Below are positions 47,527-57,959 of a DNA stretch of 64,000 nt, piece by piece (positions within the stretch are counted from its first letter, which is position 1; each line of letters begins with the position of its first letter). Source of the stretch: Phenylobacterium sp. J426 (GTDB taxonomy: Bacteria > Pseudomonadota > Alphaproteobacteria > Caulobacterales > Caulobacteraceae); the NCBI RefSeq assembly GCF_024699945.1, contig NZ_JAJOMY010000001.1, forward strand, positions 1,178,001-1,242,000. Direction: 5' to 3'. The notes below the pieces were generated by a model. It did not search any database. It was not told the origin of the DNA and worked only from the letters and a program-made list of their open reading frames with translations. A program made the position numbers and the translations under genes.

Positions 47527-47538
47527 CAGGCGAACTCC

Positions 47539-48186
47539 TCAGTTGAACGTCAGGCCGACGATCCGGGACAGGTCGTCCAGCGCCTGGGCCTCGCCCGTCA
47601 CCTTGATGGCCTGCATGCCGAGGCCGGCCGCCGGCTTGCAGTTGATGCCGAGGTCGTCGAGGTAGACGCAGGCCTGCGGCTGCACGGCCAGCAGGTCGCA
47701 CATCATCAGATAGATGCGCGGGTCCGGCTTGCGGACGCCGGCCTTCGAGCTTTCGATGATGGCGTCGAACAGCGGCATCACCTGGGCCATGGCGCCGGCC
47801 ATCCGCTGGCCCTCGTCCTGCCCCGGACTGTGCTCCGAGACGACGTTGTTGGTGATGCAGCCGACCTTGAACCCGGCCGCCTTGCAGGCCTTCAGGGCCT
47901 CGACCATCCGCGGGCGCAGCGCGCCCGACAGCAGCGGCAGGACGTCGGCGCCGCGGACGGGGTGGCCCAGCGCGGCGGATTCCTCGAGAAACAGCGAGTC
48001 GAAGCGCGCAGCGTCGATCTCGTTCCGCTCGAACAAGGCCCAGGCGTTGTGGTCGGGATTGGTGGCGTTGACCTTGCGGATCAGGTCGGCCGGCAGCCCC
48101 TTGTCCGCCTCGTAGCGGTTGAAGGCCTCGAAGGGCGAGGTCGTGAAGACCCCGCCGAAATCCCAGATCACCGCCTCGATCGCCAT
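47539..48186 (-). CDS. HAD-superfamily hydrolase
   Basis: A 215-residue HAD-IA phosphatase-like protein. Motif I is EAVIWDFGGVFTT (nucleophile Asp), motif II is VGCITNN, motif III Lys is in AGVRKPDPRIYLMMC, and motif IV is VYLDDLGINCKPAAGLGM. This pattern is close to the HAD domain of ACAD10 and epoxide-hydrolase N-terminal domains. The ATG at 48186 has GAGGAG upstream; an in-frame start at 48207 does not. It heads the HAD-phhB-SDR operon and is divergent from the VanZ gene. Confidence 0.9.
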   Translation of the reverse strand: MAIEAVIWDFGGVFTTSPFEAFNRYEADKGLPADLIRKVNATNPDHNAWALFERNEIDAARFDSLFLEESAALGHPVRGADVLPLLSGALRPRMVEALKACKAAGFKVGCITNNVVSEHSPGQDEGQRMAGAMAQVMPLFDAIIESSKAGVRKPDPRIYLMMCDLLAVQPQACVYLDDLGINCKPAAGLGMQAIKVTGEAQALDDLSRIVGLTFN

Positions 48187-48233
48187 GCCGTCTCCTCGTC
48201 GTTGCATCGGGCTCTAGAGAGCCGGGCGCGGCC

Positions 48234-48587
48234 ATGCAAGTAAGCGGCATGCTCCGCTTCGTCGCCTACGGCCTCGTCTGCGCCGCCATCCTCTACGTGT
48301 GCCTGGCGCCTACCGAGGCGCTGCCGACCGTGAACGTCTGGGACAAGGCCGAGCACGCCGTCACCTGGGGCGCGCTGGCGGGCCTTGGCTTCCTGTTCTG
48401 GCCGCGGCGGACGGCGGCGGTGGCGGTGTTCGCGCTCGCCTTCGGCGCCGCCATCGAGCTGCTGCAGGGGACGATGGGCCTCGGCCGCAGCGCCGACGGC
48501 TTCGACCTGCTGGCCGACGCCGTGGGCGTGCTGGGCGCGCTGGGCGTCTTCGCCCTACTCCGCCGGAGCCGGCGCGGCCGCGCCTAG
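48234..48587 (+). CDS. VanZ-family small membrane protein
   Basis: A 117-residue protein with about four hydrophobic segments and the VanZ-like pattern VWDKAEHAVTWGALAGLGF, IELLQGTMGLGR and DGFDLLADAVGVLGA. VanZ confers teicoplanin resistance in enterococci by an unknown mechanism; most relatives are uncharacterised. The start may be the ATG at 48234 or 48249. Its 3' end overlaps the convergent MFS transporter gene by 33 bases. Confidence 0.8.
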   Translation: MQVSGMLRFVAYGLVCAAILYVCLAPTEALPTVNVWDKAEHAVTWGALAGLGFLFWPRRTAAVAVFALAFGAAIELLQGTMGLGRSADGFDLLADAVGVLGALGVFALLRRSRRGRA

Positions 48588-50066
48588 CGTCCCGCCCTTG
48601 GCCTGCGGCGGACCGGGCGGCGGCTGCATCTTCCGCTTCGCCTCCAGCGCGGCCCGCGTCTCTTCGTAGGTGCGGCGGTTGATGCCGTAGAGCGAATAGA
48701 AGACCGCGGCGATGACGCCGGGGATCGCCGCCAGCACGCTGTCCCAAAGCGCCAGGTTGAACAGCACCTCGGGCGGCACGTCCGCGATCGAGCGCGCGGT
48801 CTTCGGGAAGCCGATCAGGGTGATGACGGCGCCGGCCACGGCCGTGCCGACCGCCATGTCGATCTTCCCCGCCATGTTGCGGGTGGAGTAGAGGATGCCC
48901 TCCTGGCGCACGCCGTACTTCAGCTCGTTCTGGTCGGCGATGTCGGCCAGGGCGGACATGGCGCTGATCTGCAGCACGCTGATCGCGCCGTACTGGACCG
49001 CCGCGAACGCCACCAGCATCGGCAGGAGGCCCGGTGTGGCCGGCGAGATGATCCCCATCATGCCCAGCACCAGCGGGATCGGCGGGATGATGGCGTAGAC
49101 CAGGGCCGAGAACATCATGGTCTTCTTCTTGTCGAACCGGCCGTGCAGGCGGGCGGCGAACAGGAAGGCGGTCAGGTAGCCGGCCAGGCTGCCGAACACG
49201 AAGACCGCGAGCTCCTTGGACGAAAGGTCCCAGTAGAAGGTGTTCACGTACATCCGCATGCCCTCGCGCATGCCGATCATCAGAGCGACGAAGAAGTAGG
49301 CCACCAGCAGCCAGACGTAGTTGATGTTGGCCAGCGCCTTGCCGAAGTCGCCGAAGAAGCCGCGGGCGCTGAACGCCGGCTGGTCCGGCCGGGCCTTGGG
49401 CAGCAGCGGAACGCGGTCGCGGGTGAACCAGGCCGAGGCGAACAGGGCGGTTATGGTCACCAGGCCGATGGCGGCGGCGTAGCGGGGCCACGGTTCCGGG
49501 TTCAGAAGGCCGCGGGGATACTCAGGCGTGGCCGGAAAGAACAGCAGCGTGGCGCCGAGGAAGGTCAGGGAGCCGCCGGCCCAGTTGAAGAAGCTGTAGT
49601 AGGACATCACCTTCGAGCGCTCGGTGTAGTGGGGCGACAGCTCGCCCCCGAGCGCGAGATGGGGGACGTAGAAGAAGGTCATCGCCTGCCGCATCAGGAT
49701 CACCGCGGCGCCGAGCCAGATCAGCAGTCCGGTCTGACCCAGCCCCGCCGGCGGCGAGAAGATCGCCCAGACCGTGAGCCCCGTCGGCAGCGCGGCCCCG
49801 AACAGGAAAGGATGCCGCCGGCCCCACTTCGACTTGGTGCGGTCCGAGATCGAGCCGATGATCGGGTCCGAGAAGGCGTCCAGCACCAGGCTCGCCGAAA
49901 TCGCCAGGCCGACGAGGTGCGCCGGCACGCCCAGCACCTGGCTGTAGAAGAGCAGGGCGAAGCTGGAGACCGAGTAGAGCGCCACCATCTCGGCCGCTCC
50001 GCCCAGGCCGAAGGCCAGCTTGGTCTTCATGGGCAGCGGCGCAGCCGCAGCGGGGGCCTCAGCCAT
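48555..50066 (-). CDS. MFS transporter, GPH (glycoside-pentoside-hexuronide):cation type
   Basis: A 503-residue transporter with twelve predicted helices. The GPH family pattern is MKTKLAFGLGGAAEMVALY, then DAFSDPIIGSISDRTKSKWG and RRHPFLFGAALPTGLTVW. Helices around TMMFSALVYAIIPPIPLVLG and the loop DIADQNELKYGVRQEGI are also typical. Relatives import oligosaccharides with sodium or protons. The C-terminal tail is Pro/Ala-rich. No sugar-hydrolase gene adjoins, so the substrate is unknown. It is divergent from the E1-like gene. Confidence 0.88.
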   Translation of the reverse strand: MAEAPAAAAPLPMKTKLAFGLGGAAEMVALYSVSSFALLFYSQVLGVPAHLVGLAISASLVLDAFSDPIIGSISDRTKSKWGRRHPFLFGAALPTGLTVWAIFSPPAGLGQTGLLIWLGAAVILMRQAMTFFYVPHLALGGELSPHYTERSKVMSYYSFFNWAGGSLTFLGATLLFFPATPEYPRGLLNPEPWPRYAAAIGLVTITALFASAWFTRDRVPLLPKARPDQPAFSARGFFGDFGKALANINYVWLLVAYFFVALMIGMREGMRMYVNTFYWDLSSKELAVFVFGSLAGYLTAFLFAARLHGRFDKKKTMMFSALVYAIIPPIPLVLGMMGIISPATPGLLPMLVAFAAVQYGAISVLQISAMSALADIADQNELKYGVRQEGILYSTRNMAGKIDMAVGTAVAGAVITLIGFPKTARSIADVPPEVLFNLALWDSVLAAIPGVIAAVFYSLYGINRRTYEETRAALEAKRKMQPPPGPPQAKGGTLGAAAPAPAE

Positions 50067-50279
50067 CGTCTTCTCCCTGCGAGGCGCGTCTGCGGCGCTC
50101 TTCGGAAGGCAGCAAGCCGCAAGGCGGACCCAGCGTCAACCGGGGCGTACCGATGTTTCGAGACGCCGGCGCCGGATGACCTTCCACCCAAGAACCTGCT
50201 AGAGACGGGATCAAAGCGTCCCGCACCGAGGATCGGGCGCAAGGAACGTCCTCGATCCTCCTGCGACCAGGAAATATCC

Positions 50280-52649
50280 ATGCCCTCGGCTCAGAAGCGT
50301 CCCGCCCCCGGTCACAACCTCGGGACCGCCCCGCACATCGCGCGTCTCCAGAAGATCGACGAGCGCCTTCGGTGGCTGGCGACCTGGACGATCCACAACG
50401 CCAACCACCTTCGGGAGAGCCGCGACGGCCTGAAAGTCGGCGGCCACCAGGCCTCCTGCGCCTCGATGACCTCGATCCTGACGGCGCTCTACTTCCATGC
50501 CTTGGGGCCGAAGGACCGGGTGGCGGTGAAGCCCCACGCCTCGCCCGTGTTCCACGCCGCCCAGTACCTGATGGGCCGCCAGACCCGCCAGCAACTGGAG
50601 GACTTCCGCAGCTTCGGCGGCGCGCAGTCCTACCCCTCGCGGACCAAGGACAGGGACGATGTCGACTTCTCGACCGGGTCGGTCGGCCTTGGGGTGGCCA
50701 TCACCGCCTTCGCCTCGCTGACCCAGGACTATCTGAAGGCGCACGGCTGGCTGGATCCGGCGCGCGAAGGGCGAATGGTGGCGACCCTGGGCGACGCCGA
50801 GCTCGACGAAGGCAACATCTACGAATGCCTGATCGAGGCCTATAAGCACGACATCCGGAACTGCTGGTGGATCGTCGACTACAACCGCCAGAGCCTCGAT
50901 GCGACCACCGCCGACCGGATGTTCGACAGGTTCGACGACATCTTCGAGACGGCGGGCTGGCGCGTCGTCACATTGAAGTGGGGCAAGGCCCAGCAGCGGG
51001 CGTTCTCGCGGCCCGGCGGGGCGGCGCTGAAGAGCTGGATCGAGGGGTGCTCCAACGCCGAGTACGCCGCGCTCACCTACCAGGGCGGCGCGGCCTGGCG
51101 GCAGCGGCTGACCCGCGACATCGGCGGCGCCCCCGGGGCCGCCGGTCTGCTGGAGAGCTTCTCCGACGACGAGCTGCACGCGCTGATGATCGGGCTCGGC
51201 GGCCACTGCATGGAGACCTTGGTCGAGGCCTTCGACGAAGCGTCCAGGGACGACACGCCCACGCTCTTCATCGCCTACACGGTCAAGGGCTTTGGCCTCC
51301 CGCTGCAGGGGCACAAGGACAATCACGCCGGACTGATGACGCCGTCCCAGGTGGAGGCGCTGCGGCGGAGCCTGGAGATCCCCGAAGGCGCCGAGTGGGA
51401 GCCCTATGGCGGCCTCCCCGCCGAAGACGCCGAGGCCCTGAGCGCCTTCGTCGCCCAGGCGCCCTTCGCCCAGGATGCCGAGCGGACGGCCCGCGGCGCG
51501 GAGAATCCCCGTGCCGGCCGAGGCCGAGTTCCCGGTTCCGGAAGGCGCGGAGCAGTCCACCCAGGCCGCCTTCGGCAAGATCCTCCTGGAGCTCGCAAAG
51601 TCGAGGGCGCCGCTGGCCGATCGGATCGTGACGACAAGCCCGGACGTCACGGTCTCCACCAACCTCGGCGGGTTCGTGAACCAGCGCGGCCTGTTCCGTC
51701 GCCGCGAGACGGCCGATGTCTTCCGCGACGCGAAGATCCCTCGGCGCAGAAGTGGGCCGGCGGCCACGCGGGCCAGCATGTCGAGCTGGGCATCGCCGAA
51801 CACAACCTGTTCCTGAACCTCGCCGCCCTGGGCCTCGCCGGACCGCTGTGGGGCGAGCGCCTGCTGCCGATCGGGACGGTCTACGACCCCTTCATCAGCC
51901 GCGGCCTCGATGCCCTGAACTACGCCTGCTATCAGGACGCACGGTTCATGCTGGTGGCCACGCCTTCGGGCCTGACGCTCGGGCCGGAAGGCGGGGCGCA
52001 CCAGTCGATCTACACGCCGCTGATCGGCATCGGCCAGCCGGGCCTGACCTACTTCGAGCCGGCCTTCGTGGACGAGCTGTCGCTGGTGATGCGCTGGTCG
52101 TTCGAGCACATGCAGGCCGACGACGGCGGCTCGGTCTATCTGCGGCTGACGACGCGGAACCTGGCGCAAGCTCCGCGTACGGATGATCTCTGGAAGCCCG
52201 ACGCCCTGAAGGGCGCCTATTGGCTGAAGGCTCCGGCCGAGGGCTCCGACGCGGCCATCGTGTTCTGCGGCGCCGTGGCTCCGGAAGTGCTCGCCGCCGC
52301 CGAACAGCTGGCCGAGGACCTGCCGGGCCTGGGCGTGCTGAACGTCATCTCGCCCGGCCTGCTGCACCGCGACTGGATGGCCGCCCGCCGCGGCCGCTGG
52401 ACGAGCGGCGAGACGCGCGAGAGCCACGCCGAGGCGCTGCTCGGTCGCCTCGCGCCCGGCGCCGGCCTCGTGACGGTGGTCGACGGCTCCCCGGCCACGC
52501 TGTCCTGGCTGGGCGGCGTGCGGGGATCGCGCGTCAGCGCGCTGGGTCTCGACAGCTTCGGCCAGGTCGGCGACCTGCCCGACCTCTACCGGCACTATCG
52601 CCTCGACGTGGACGCCATCGTCGACGCGGCGGCGGAGCTGTTCCTCTAG
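50280..52649 (+). CDS. Homodimeric pyruvate dehydrogenase E1-like ThDP enzyme, two frame breaks
   Basis: A 789-residue transketolase-superfamily enzyme. The ThDP motif is TLGDAELDEGNIYECLIEAY ending in WIVDYNRQ. GGHQASCASMTSILTAL, HCMETLVEAFDEA and the C-terminal GPEGGAHQSIYTPLIGIGQP match short AceE-type E1 proteins. An extra base lies within about 51484-51505 and a missing C at 51738-51740 (AKIP to SAQKWAGGHAG); between them the product runs in a shifted frame. It may decarboxylate pyruvate or 2-oxobutyrate. The latter is attractive because the neighbouring reverse transsulfuration pair would release 2-oxobutyrate, and MdeB of Pseudomonas is a comparable E1. Its stop interlocks with the lyase gene. 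Confidence 0.85.
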   Translation: MPSAQKRPAPGHNLGTAPHIARLQKIDERLRWLATWTIHNANHLRESRDGLKVGGHQASCASMTSILTALYFHALGPKDRVAVKPHASPVFHAAQYLMGRQTRQQLEDFRSFGGAQSYPSRTKDRDDVDFSTGSVGLGVAITAFASLTQDYLKAHGWLDPAREGRMVATLGDAELDEGNIYECLIEAYKHDIRNCWWIVDYNRQSLDATTADRMFDRFDDIFETAGWRVVTLKWGKAQQRAFSRPGGAALKSWIEGCSNAEYAALTYQGGAAWRQRLTRDIGGAPGAAGLLESFSDDELHALMIGLGGHCMETLVEAFDEASRDDTPTLFIAYTVKGFGLPLQGHKDNHAGLMTPSQVEALRRSLEIPEGAEWEPYGGLPAEDAEALSAFVAQAPFAQDAERTARGAENPRAGRGRVPGSGRRGAVHPGRLRQDPPGARKVEGAAGRSDRDDKPGRHGLHQPRRVREPARPVPSPRDGRCLPRREDPSAQKWAGGHAGQHVELGIAEHNLFLNLAALGLAGPLWGERLLPIGTVYDPFISRGLDALNYACYQDARFMLVATPSGLTLGPEGGAHQSIYTPLIGIGQPGLTYFEPAFVDELSLVMRWSFEHMQADDGGSVYLRLTTRNLAQAPRTDDLWKPDALKGAYWLKAPAEGSDAAIVFCGAVAPEVLAAAEQLAEDLPGLGVLNVISPGLLHRDWMAARRGRWTSGETRESHAEALLGRLAPGAGLVTVVDGSPATLSWLGGVRGSRVSALGLDSFGQVGDLPDLYRHYRLDVDAIVDAAAELFL

Positions 52650-53818
52650 GCCAGGGCCTGCTCGAGATCGGCGATGAGGTCGGTGGTGCTCTCCACCCCG
52701 ACCGACAGCCGGATCAGGCCGTCCTCGATGCCGATGCGGGCGCGGGTCTCGGCCGGGATCGAGGCGTGGGTCATGATCGCCGGATGCTCGATCAGGCTCT
52801 CCACGCCGCCGAGGCTTTCGGCGAGGGTGAAGAGCCGGGTGCGCTCCAGCATCCTGCGCGTGCCGTCAAGATCGCGGTCGAGGACGGCGGTGATCATGCC
52901 GCCGAAGCCGTTCATCTGTCGGCGCGCCAGTTCGTGCTGGGGGTGGCTTTCCAGGCCCGGATAGATGACCTTCCGGACGTCGCGGCGGCCTTCCAGCCAG
53001 CGGGCGATCGCCAGGCCGTTCTCGCAGTGGCGCTCCATCCGCAGCGCCAGGGTCTTCATCCCGCGCAGCGTCAGAAAGCTGTCGAAGGGCGAGGCCACGG
53101 CGCCGACGGCGTTCTGGAGGAACGTCATCCTGTCCCGCAGCTCGGCGTTGTCGCCGACGACGAGAGCGCCGCCGACCACGTCCGAGTGGCCGCCGAGGTA
53201 CTTCGTCGTGGAGTGCATCACCACGTCGAAGCCCAGCTCCAGCGGGCGCTGGATGTAGGGGCTGGCGAAGGTGTTGTCGGCGGCGGCGATGATCCCCCGC
53301 CGCTTGCACAGGTCGGCGATGGCTTCGAGGTCGGCCAGCCGCAGCAGCGGGTTGGTCGGGGTCTCCACCCAGACCATCTTCGTCTTCGGCGTGATCGCCG
53401 CCTCGATGGCCGAGAGGTCGGCGAGATCGACGTACGAGAACGTCAGGCCGGCCGAGCGCTGCTTCACCTTATCGAACAGCCGGAAGCTGCCGCCGTAGAG
53501 ATCCTCCGACGAGATCACGTGGTCGCCGGGCTCGAGCGACTCCAGCAGCGTGGAGATGGCCGCCAGGCCAGAGGCGAAGGCGTAGCCTTTCGTCCCGCTC
53601 TCCAGATCGGCCAGCCCGCGCTCCAGGGCGAAACGGGTCGGGTTCTGGCTGCGCGAGTACTCGAAGCCCGTGTGCACGCCCGGAGAGGACTGCGCATAGG
53701 TCGAGGTGGCGTAGATCGGCGGCATCACCGCGCCGGTGGTCGGATCGTGCTCCTGGCCGCCGTGGATGGCGCGGGTGGCGAAGTCCAGTCGGTTTTTGCC
53801 GTGCAGTTCGTCCGTCAC
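52646..53818 (-). CDS. Cystathionine gamma-lyase/gamma-synthase family PLP enzyme
   Basis: A 390-residue Cys/Met-metabolism PLP enzyme. The PLP lysine is in VMHSTTKYLGGHSDVVGG. TRAIHGGQEHDPTTGAVMPP, EYSRSQNPTRFALERGLADL and the closing ESLIEHPAIMTHASIP are typical. The GTG at 53818 overlaps the cbs stop (GTGA), so the two are translated together. With cystathionine beta-synthase upstream, the likely reaction is gamma-cleavage of cystathionine to cysteine, 2-oxobutyrate and ammonia. Gamma-synthase activity cannot be excluded from sequence. Confidence 0.92.
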   Translation of the reverse strand: MTDELHGKNRLDFATRAIHGGQEHDPTTGAVMPPIYATSTYAQSSPGVHTGFEYSRSQNPTRFALERGLADLESGTKGYAFASGLAAISTLLESLEPGDHVISSEDLYGGSFRLFDKVKQRSAGLTFSYVDLADLSAIEAAITPKTKMVWVETPTNPLLRLADLEAIADLCKRRGIIAAADNTFASPYIQRPLELGFDVVMHSTTKYLGGHSDVVGGALVVGDNAELRDRMTFLQNAVGAVASPFDSFLTLRGMKTLALRMERHCENGLAIARWLEGRRDVRKVIYPGLESHPQHELARRQMNGFGGMITAVLDRDLDGTRRMLERTRLFTLAESLGGVESLIEHPAIMTHASIPAETRARIGIEDGLIRLSVGVESTTDLIADLEQALA

Positions 53819-55199
53819 GCCGAGCGCCTCAGATAGTTGATCAGGTCGATACGGGTGATGAGCCCGAGGAAGTCCTTGCCGTCCATCACGATGGCGACCT
53901 GATCCAGCTCGAACACCGGCAGCAGCGCGTCCAGCGGCTGGTGCGCCTGCAGCGTGGTGAGCTTGGCGGTCATGGCGGTGGAGACCGGCTGCTTGAAACG
54001 GCCCTCCGCCGTGCGGCGCTCGACGGCCTCCAGCAGGTCGCTCTCGTCGATGAGGCCGATCAACCGGCCGTCGTCCATCACCGGCAGCTGGCTGACGTCG
54101 GCCTGGCGCATGCGGTTGTAGGCGGTGAGCAGGGGTGTCGTCGGGGCCGACGGTGACGGCCTCGCCCTCCGTGCGCGCGATCAGGTCGCGCAGATCGCCG
54201 TGCAGCTTGCGGTCGGTCAGGCCCTGCTCGGCCACCCAGCTGTCGTTGTACATCTTGGACAGGTAGCGGGAGCCCGTGTCGCAGACGAGCGTGACGACCC
54301 GCTTCGGCTCGGTCTGTTCACGGCAGTAGCGCAGCGCCGCGGCCAGCAGAGTGCCCGACGACGACCCTGCCAGGATACCGGCCTTGGTCAGGAGCTCGCG
54401 GGCGGTGGCGACGCTCTCCTGGTCGCTGATGGCGTAGGCCTTCTCCACCAGGTCGAGGTCGCAGATGTCCGGCACGAAGTCCTCGCCGATGCCTTCCACG
54501 ATCCACGAGCCGGCCTCGACGGTCTTCCCCTCGTTCACCAGCGGCGCCAAGGATCGAGCCGACCGGGTCGGCGAGGATCATCTTGGTCTTCGGCGAGACC
54601 TTCCTGAAATAGCGGCCGAGGCCGGTCAGAGTGCCGCCCGAGCCGACGCCGACCACCATCGCATCGAGGTCGCCGTCCATCTGTTCGAAGATCTCGGGGC
54701 CGGTGGTGGTCTCGTGCGCCAGCGGGTTCGCCGGGTTCTCGAACTGGTTGATGTAGACGGCGTTGTTCAGCTTCGCCGCGATCGCGGCCGCCATGTCCTG
54801 GTAGTACTCCGGATGGCCCTTGCCGACATCCGACCGCGTGATCCGCACGTCGACCCCCATGGCGCGCAGGTGCTGGATCTTCTCGCGCGCCATCTTGTCC
54901 GGCACGACCAGCAGCAGCTTGTAGCCCTTCAGCAGACCCACCTGCGCGAGCCCCAGCCCCGTATTCCCGGCGGTCGCCTCGACGATGGTGCCGCCGGGCT
55001 GCAGCCGCCCGTCCTGCTCGGCCGCCTCGATCATCGACCGGGCGATACGGTCCTTGATCGAGCCGCCGGGATTGGCGTTCTCCAGCTTCACGAACAGCCG
55101 GCAGGGGCCGGTGTCGAAGCCTTTCAGTTCGACCATGGGCGTGCGCCCGATCAGATCGAGGGCGGTGTCCGCCAGCGGCGGCAGGGGCAGGGTGTTCAC
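53815..55199 (-). CDS. cbs: Cystathionine beta-synthase with CBS domain pair, two frame breaks
   Basis: A 460-residue protein after correction. The PLP domain (about residues 1-320) has the Lys in NANPGGSIKDRIARSMIEAA, EATAGNTGLGLAQVG and VGVGSGGTLTGLGRY. A C-terminal pair of CBS modules follows (VSQLPVMDDGRLIGLIDESD and VAIVMDGKDFLGLITRIDL). It condenses serine and homocysteine to cystathionine; the CBS pair may sense adenosyl ligands. Two extra bases break the frame: near 54547 (DPVGSIL to APLVNEGKTVE) and at 54132-54135 (VGPDDT to LLTAYNRMRQ). It is co-transcribed with the lyase gene. Confidence 0.9.
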
Positions 55200-55424
55200 T
55201 GAGAGGCCTCTAGTTTGCGGAAGCGCACGGCCTGCAAACGGAACCGGATTGCTTCGAGTTCAGCGATCGGAGGTAGACAACAGGCGAATGCGCGGCGCAA
55301 GGCGGGATTTCCTTGCCGCACCGCACACAAAGCGGGGCATGTCCCGCCGGACCTACGTAGGATATCGGAGCTTGCGCAGTCTCCGGACGTTGATGCAGCG
55401 TCTTCGCGCGCTACGGGAGACTTC

Positions 55425-57959
55425 ATGATCGGCGGTTGGACGGCGACGCTGCGGCGGCGGTTCTCTCAGGACGCGCTCTTCTGGCTATGCGCCGCCACGG
55501 TGATCCTGCTGATCCCGATCCTGCTGGCCGTGGCCTGGCGCGCGACGTCGGACGAACAGAGGCAGCAGGACGCGGCCCAGGCCGCGATGGTCAGGTCGGC
55601 CGACCGGCGCGCGTCGATCCAAGCGTTCGCCCTCACGCTCAAGGACGCCGAGAGCAGCCATCGGGGCTACCTGCTGGCGGGCGACCGGGACTTCCTGCGC
55701 CGCTACGAGGCCGTTGCGCCGGCGCTGGAGCAGCGGATCGCGAGCCTGGAGCTGGCCTACGCCGACCAGCCGGAGCAGCAGGCGCGCCTCGCCGACATCC
55801 GGGCGCTCGCCCAAAAGCGGTTCGCGACGATGGAAGAGGCCCGCCGGGTTCGGGACGTGCAGGGCCTGTCGGCGGCGGCGGCTATCGTCGCCACCGGCCG
55901 CGGTGAGGCCTTGATGGAGCAGCTGCGCGCCGCCACGGACGCCATCACCGCCGCCGAGGCCCGCAATCTCGCCGAGCGGCTGCGGAGCGCCGAGCGACAG
56001 ACGCAACAGGCGCGCGCCGTGGCTTCGGTGAGCTACGGCCTCGTGCTGCTGGCCATCCTGCTCGCCGCGGTGATGGCCTTCCGGTACACGGCTCTGCGCA
56101 CCTCGCTGATCGGCCGCGCCCGGGCCGAGGCCGAGCGCCGGCAGGCGATTTTCGACGCCGCCATGGACGCGATCGTGACCTTCAATCCGAGCGGCGGCGT
56201 GGAGACCATGAACCGGGCGGCCGAGCAGATGTTCGGCTACACGGCTGAGGAGCTGCAGGGCCGCGACATCTCGGTGCTGGTGCCGGAGGCCCTGGGGGGC
56301 GACGCCCTGTTCCTGGAGCGGATCCGGCGCGAACGCGGCCTTCGCGAGGGCGCGAGCTGCGAACTGGAGGCGCGGGCGCCGGGACGGCGCGACCTTCCCC
56401 GTCGACATCAATTTCGGGGAGATGGTCCTACCCGGACGGCGTCCATGCGGTGGCGGTGATGCGCGACTGCACCGAGCGGCGGCGGGCGGAACAGGCCAAG
56501 GCCGAGTTCGTCTCGACCGTCAGCCACGAGCTGCGCACGCCGCTCACCTCGATCGCGGGCTCGCTGGGACTGCTGGCGGGCGGCGTGGCCGGCGAACTGC
56601 CCGAACGCGCGGGACGGCTGATCGGCATCGCCGAGAGCAACAGCCGCCGGCTGGTGCGGCTGATCAACGACATCCTCGACCTCGAGAAGATCGATTCCGG
56701 CAAGCTCGCCTTCGACCGGCAGCCGCTGGACCTGGCCGACCTCGCCCGGCGCACCGCCGAGTCGCTCGGCGGCCTCGGCCAGGAGACCGGCGTCAGCGTG
56801 GACTACGAGCCGCCGCCCGAGCCCCCTGATGATCAATGGCGATCCCGACCGTCTGGTCCAGGTGGCGACCAACCTGATCTCGAACGCCGTCAAGTTCTCG
56901 GACGCCGGCGGAACGGTCAGAGTGCGCCTGCGCGCGGAAGGTCCGCGCGTGCGGCTCTCGGTGAAGGACGACGGCGCCGGGATCCCGCCGGACTTCCACG
57001 ACCGGATCTTCGGCCGCTTCGCCCAGGCCGACTCCTCCGACACCCGGCAGAAGGGCGGCACCGGCCTCGGCCTGGCGATCAGCAAGGAGATCGTCGAGCG
57101 CCACGGCGGCCGCATCTGGTTCGAGAGCCCGCCCGGCGAAGGCGCGACCTTCCACGTCGAGCTCCCGCGCCACCTCGCGACCGAGCCTGCCCAGCCGGCG
57201 GACGGCCGCGGCGCGCGGCTGCTCCTGTGCGAGGACGACGCCGACGTGGCGCGCGTGCTGCAGGCGGCGCTGGAGGCCCAGGGCTTCCGCACCGAGGTGG
57301 CGGCGACGCTGAAGGCGGCCGCGGCCGCCCTGGCCGAGCCCGGCCGTTTCGACGCCCTGCTGCTGGACCTGCGCCTGCCGGACGGGTCTGGCCTGGACCT
57401 GCTGCGACGGCTGCGGGCCGATCCGGCCACGGGGCGCCTGCCGGCGATCATCGTCTCGGCCGACAGCGCCGATCCCGCGGCGATCGCCAATCTCGACCTG
57501 ATCGACTGGATCGAGAAGCCGGTCGACATGGCCCGCCTGCAGGCGGCGCTCGAGCAGGCCACCGACGACTCGGCCGACGGGCCCCTGGTCCTGCACGTGG
57601 ACGACGATCCCGACCTGCGACAGCTCGTGGCCGAGGCCTTCGCCGGCCGCTGCCGGCTGGTCTCGGCGGCCAGCCTGGACGCGGCGCGGGAGGCGCTGGC
57701 CGGCGGCAAGCCGGCGCTGGCGATCCTCGACGTCGGCCTGCCCGACGGCTCGGGGCTGGACCTGCTGCCCGAACTGCTGGACGAGGGCGGCCAGCCGATC
57801 CCCGTCGTCGTCTTCTCGGCCCAGGCCGTGGACGACGCGGCCCTGGCCCAGGCGGTGGATGCGGTGCTGGTCAAGTCGCGTTCGTCGCTGGACCAGCTGA
57901 TCGCCACGGTGCGCCGGCTGACGGCCGCGCCTAGCCCCTCCGCCGGAGCCGACGCATGA
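55425..57959 (+). CDS. Hybrid histidine kinase, CHASE3-PAS-HisKA-ATPase-REC-REC, three frame breaks
   Basis: After removal of three extra bases (near 56380, 56430 and 56822) the kinase has 843 residues. Order: membrane helix (ATVILLIPILLAVAW); CHASE3 extracellular domain (about 50-195, with KDAESSHRGYLLAGDRDFL); second helix (VSYGLVLLAILLAAVMAF); PAS (IFDAAMDAIVTFNPSGGVE); H-box STVSHELRTPLTSI; ATPase (ISNAVKFSDAGG, KGGTGLGLAISKEIVERHGG); and two receivers with acceptor Asp in LLLDLRLPDGSG and AILDVGLPDGSG. CHASE3 senses unknown extracellular cues. A single-domain regulator starts in its stop codon (ATGA), which suggests a phosphorelay. Confidence 0.9.
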
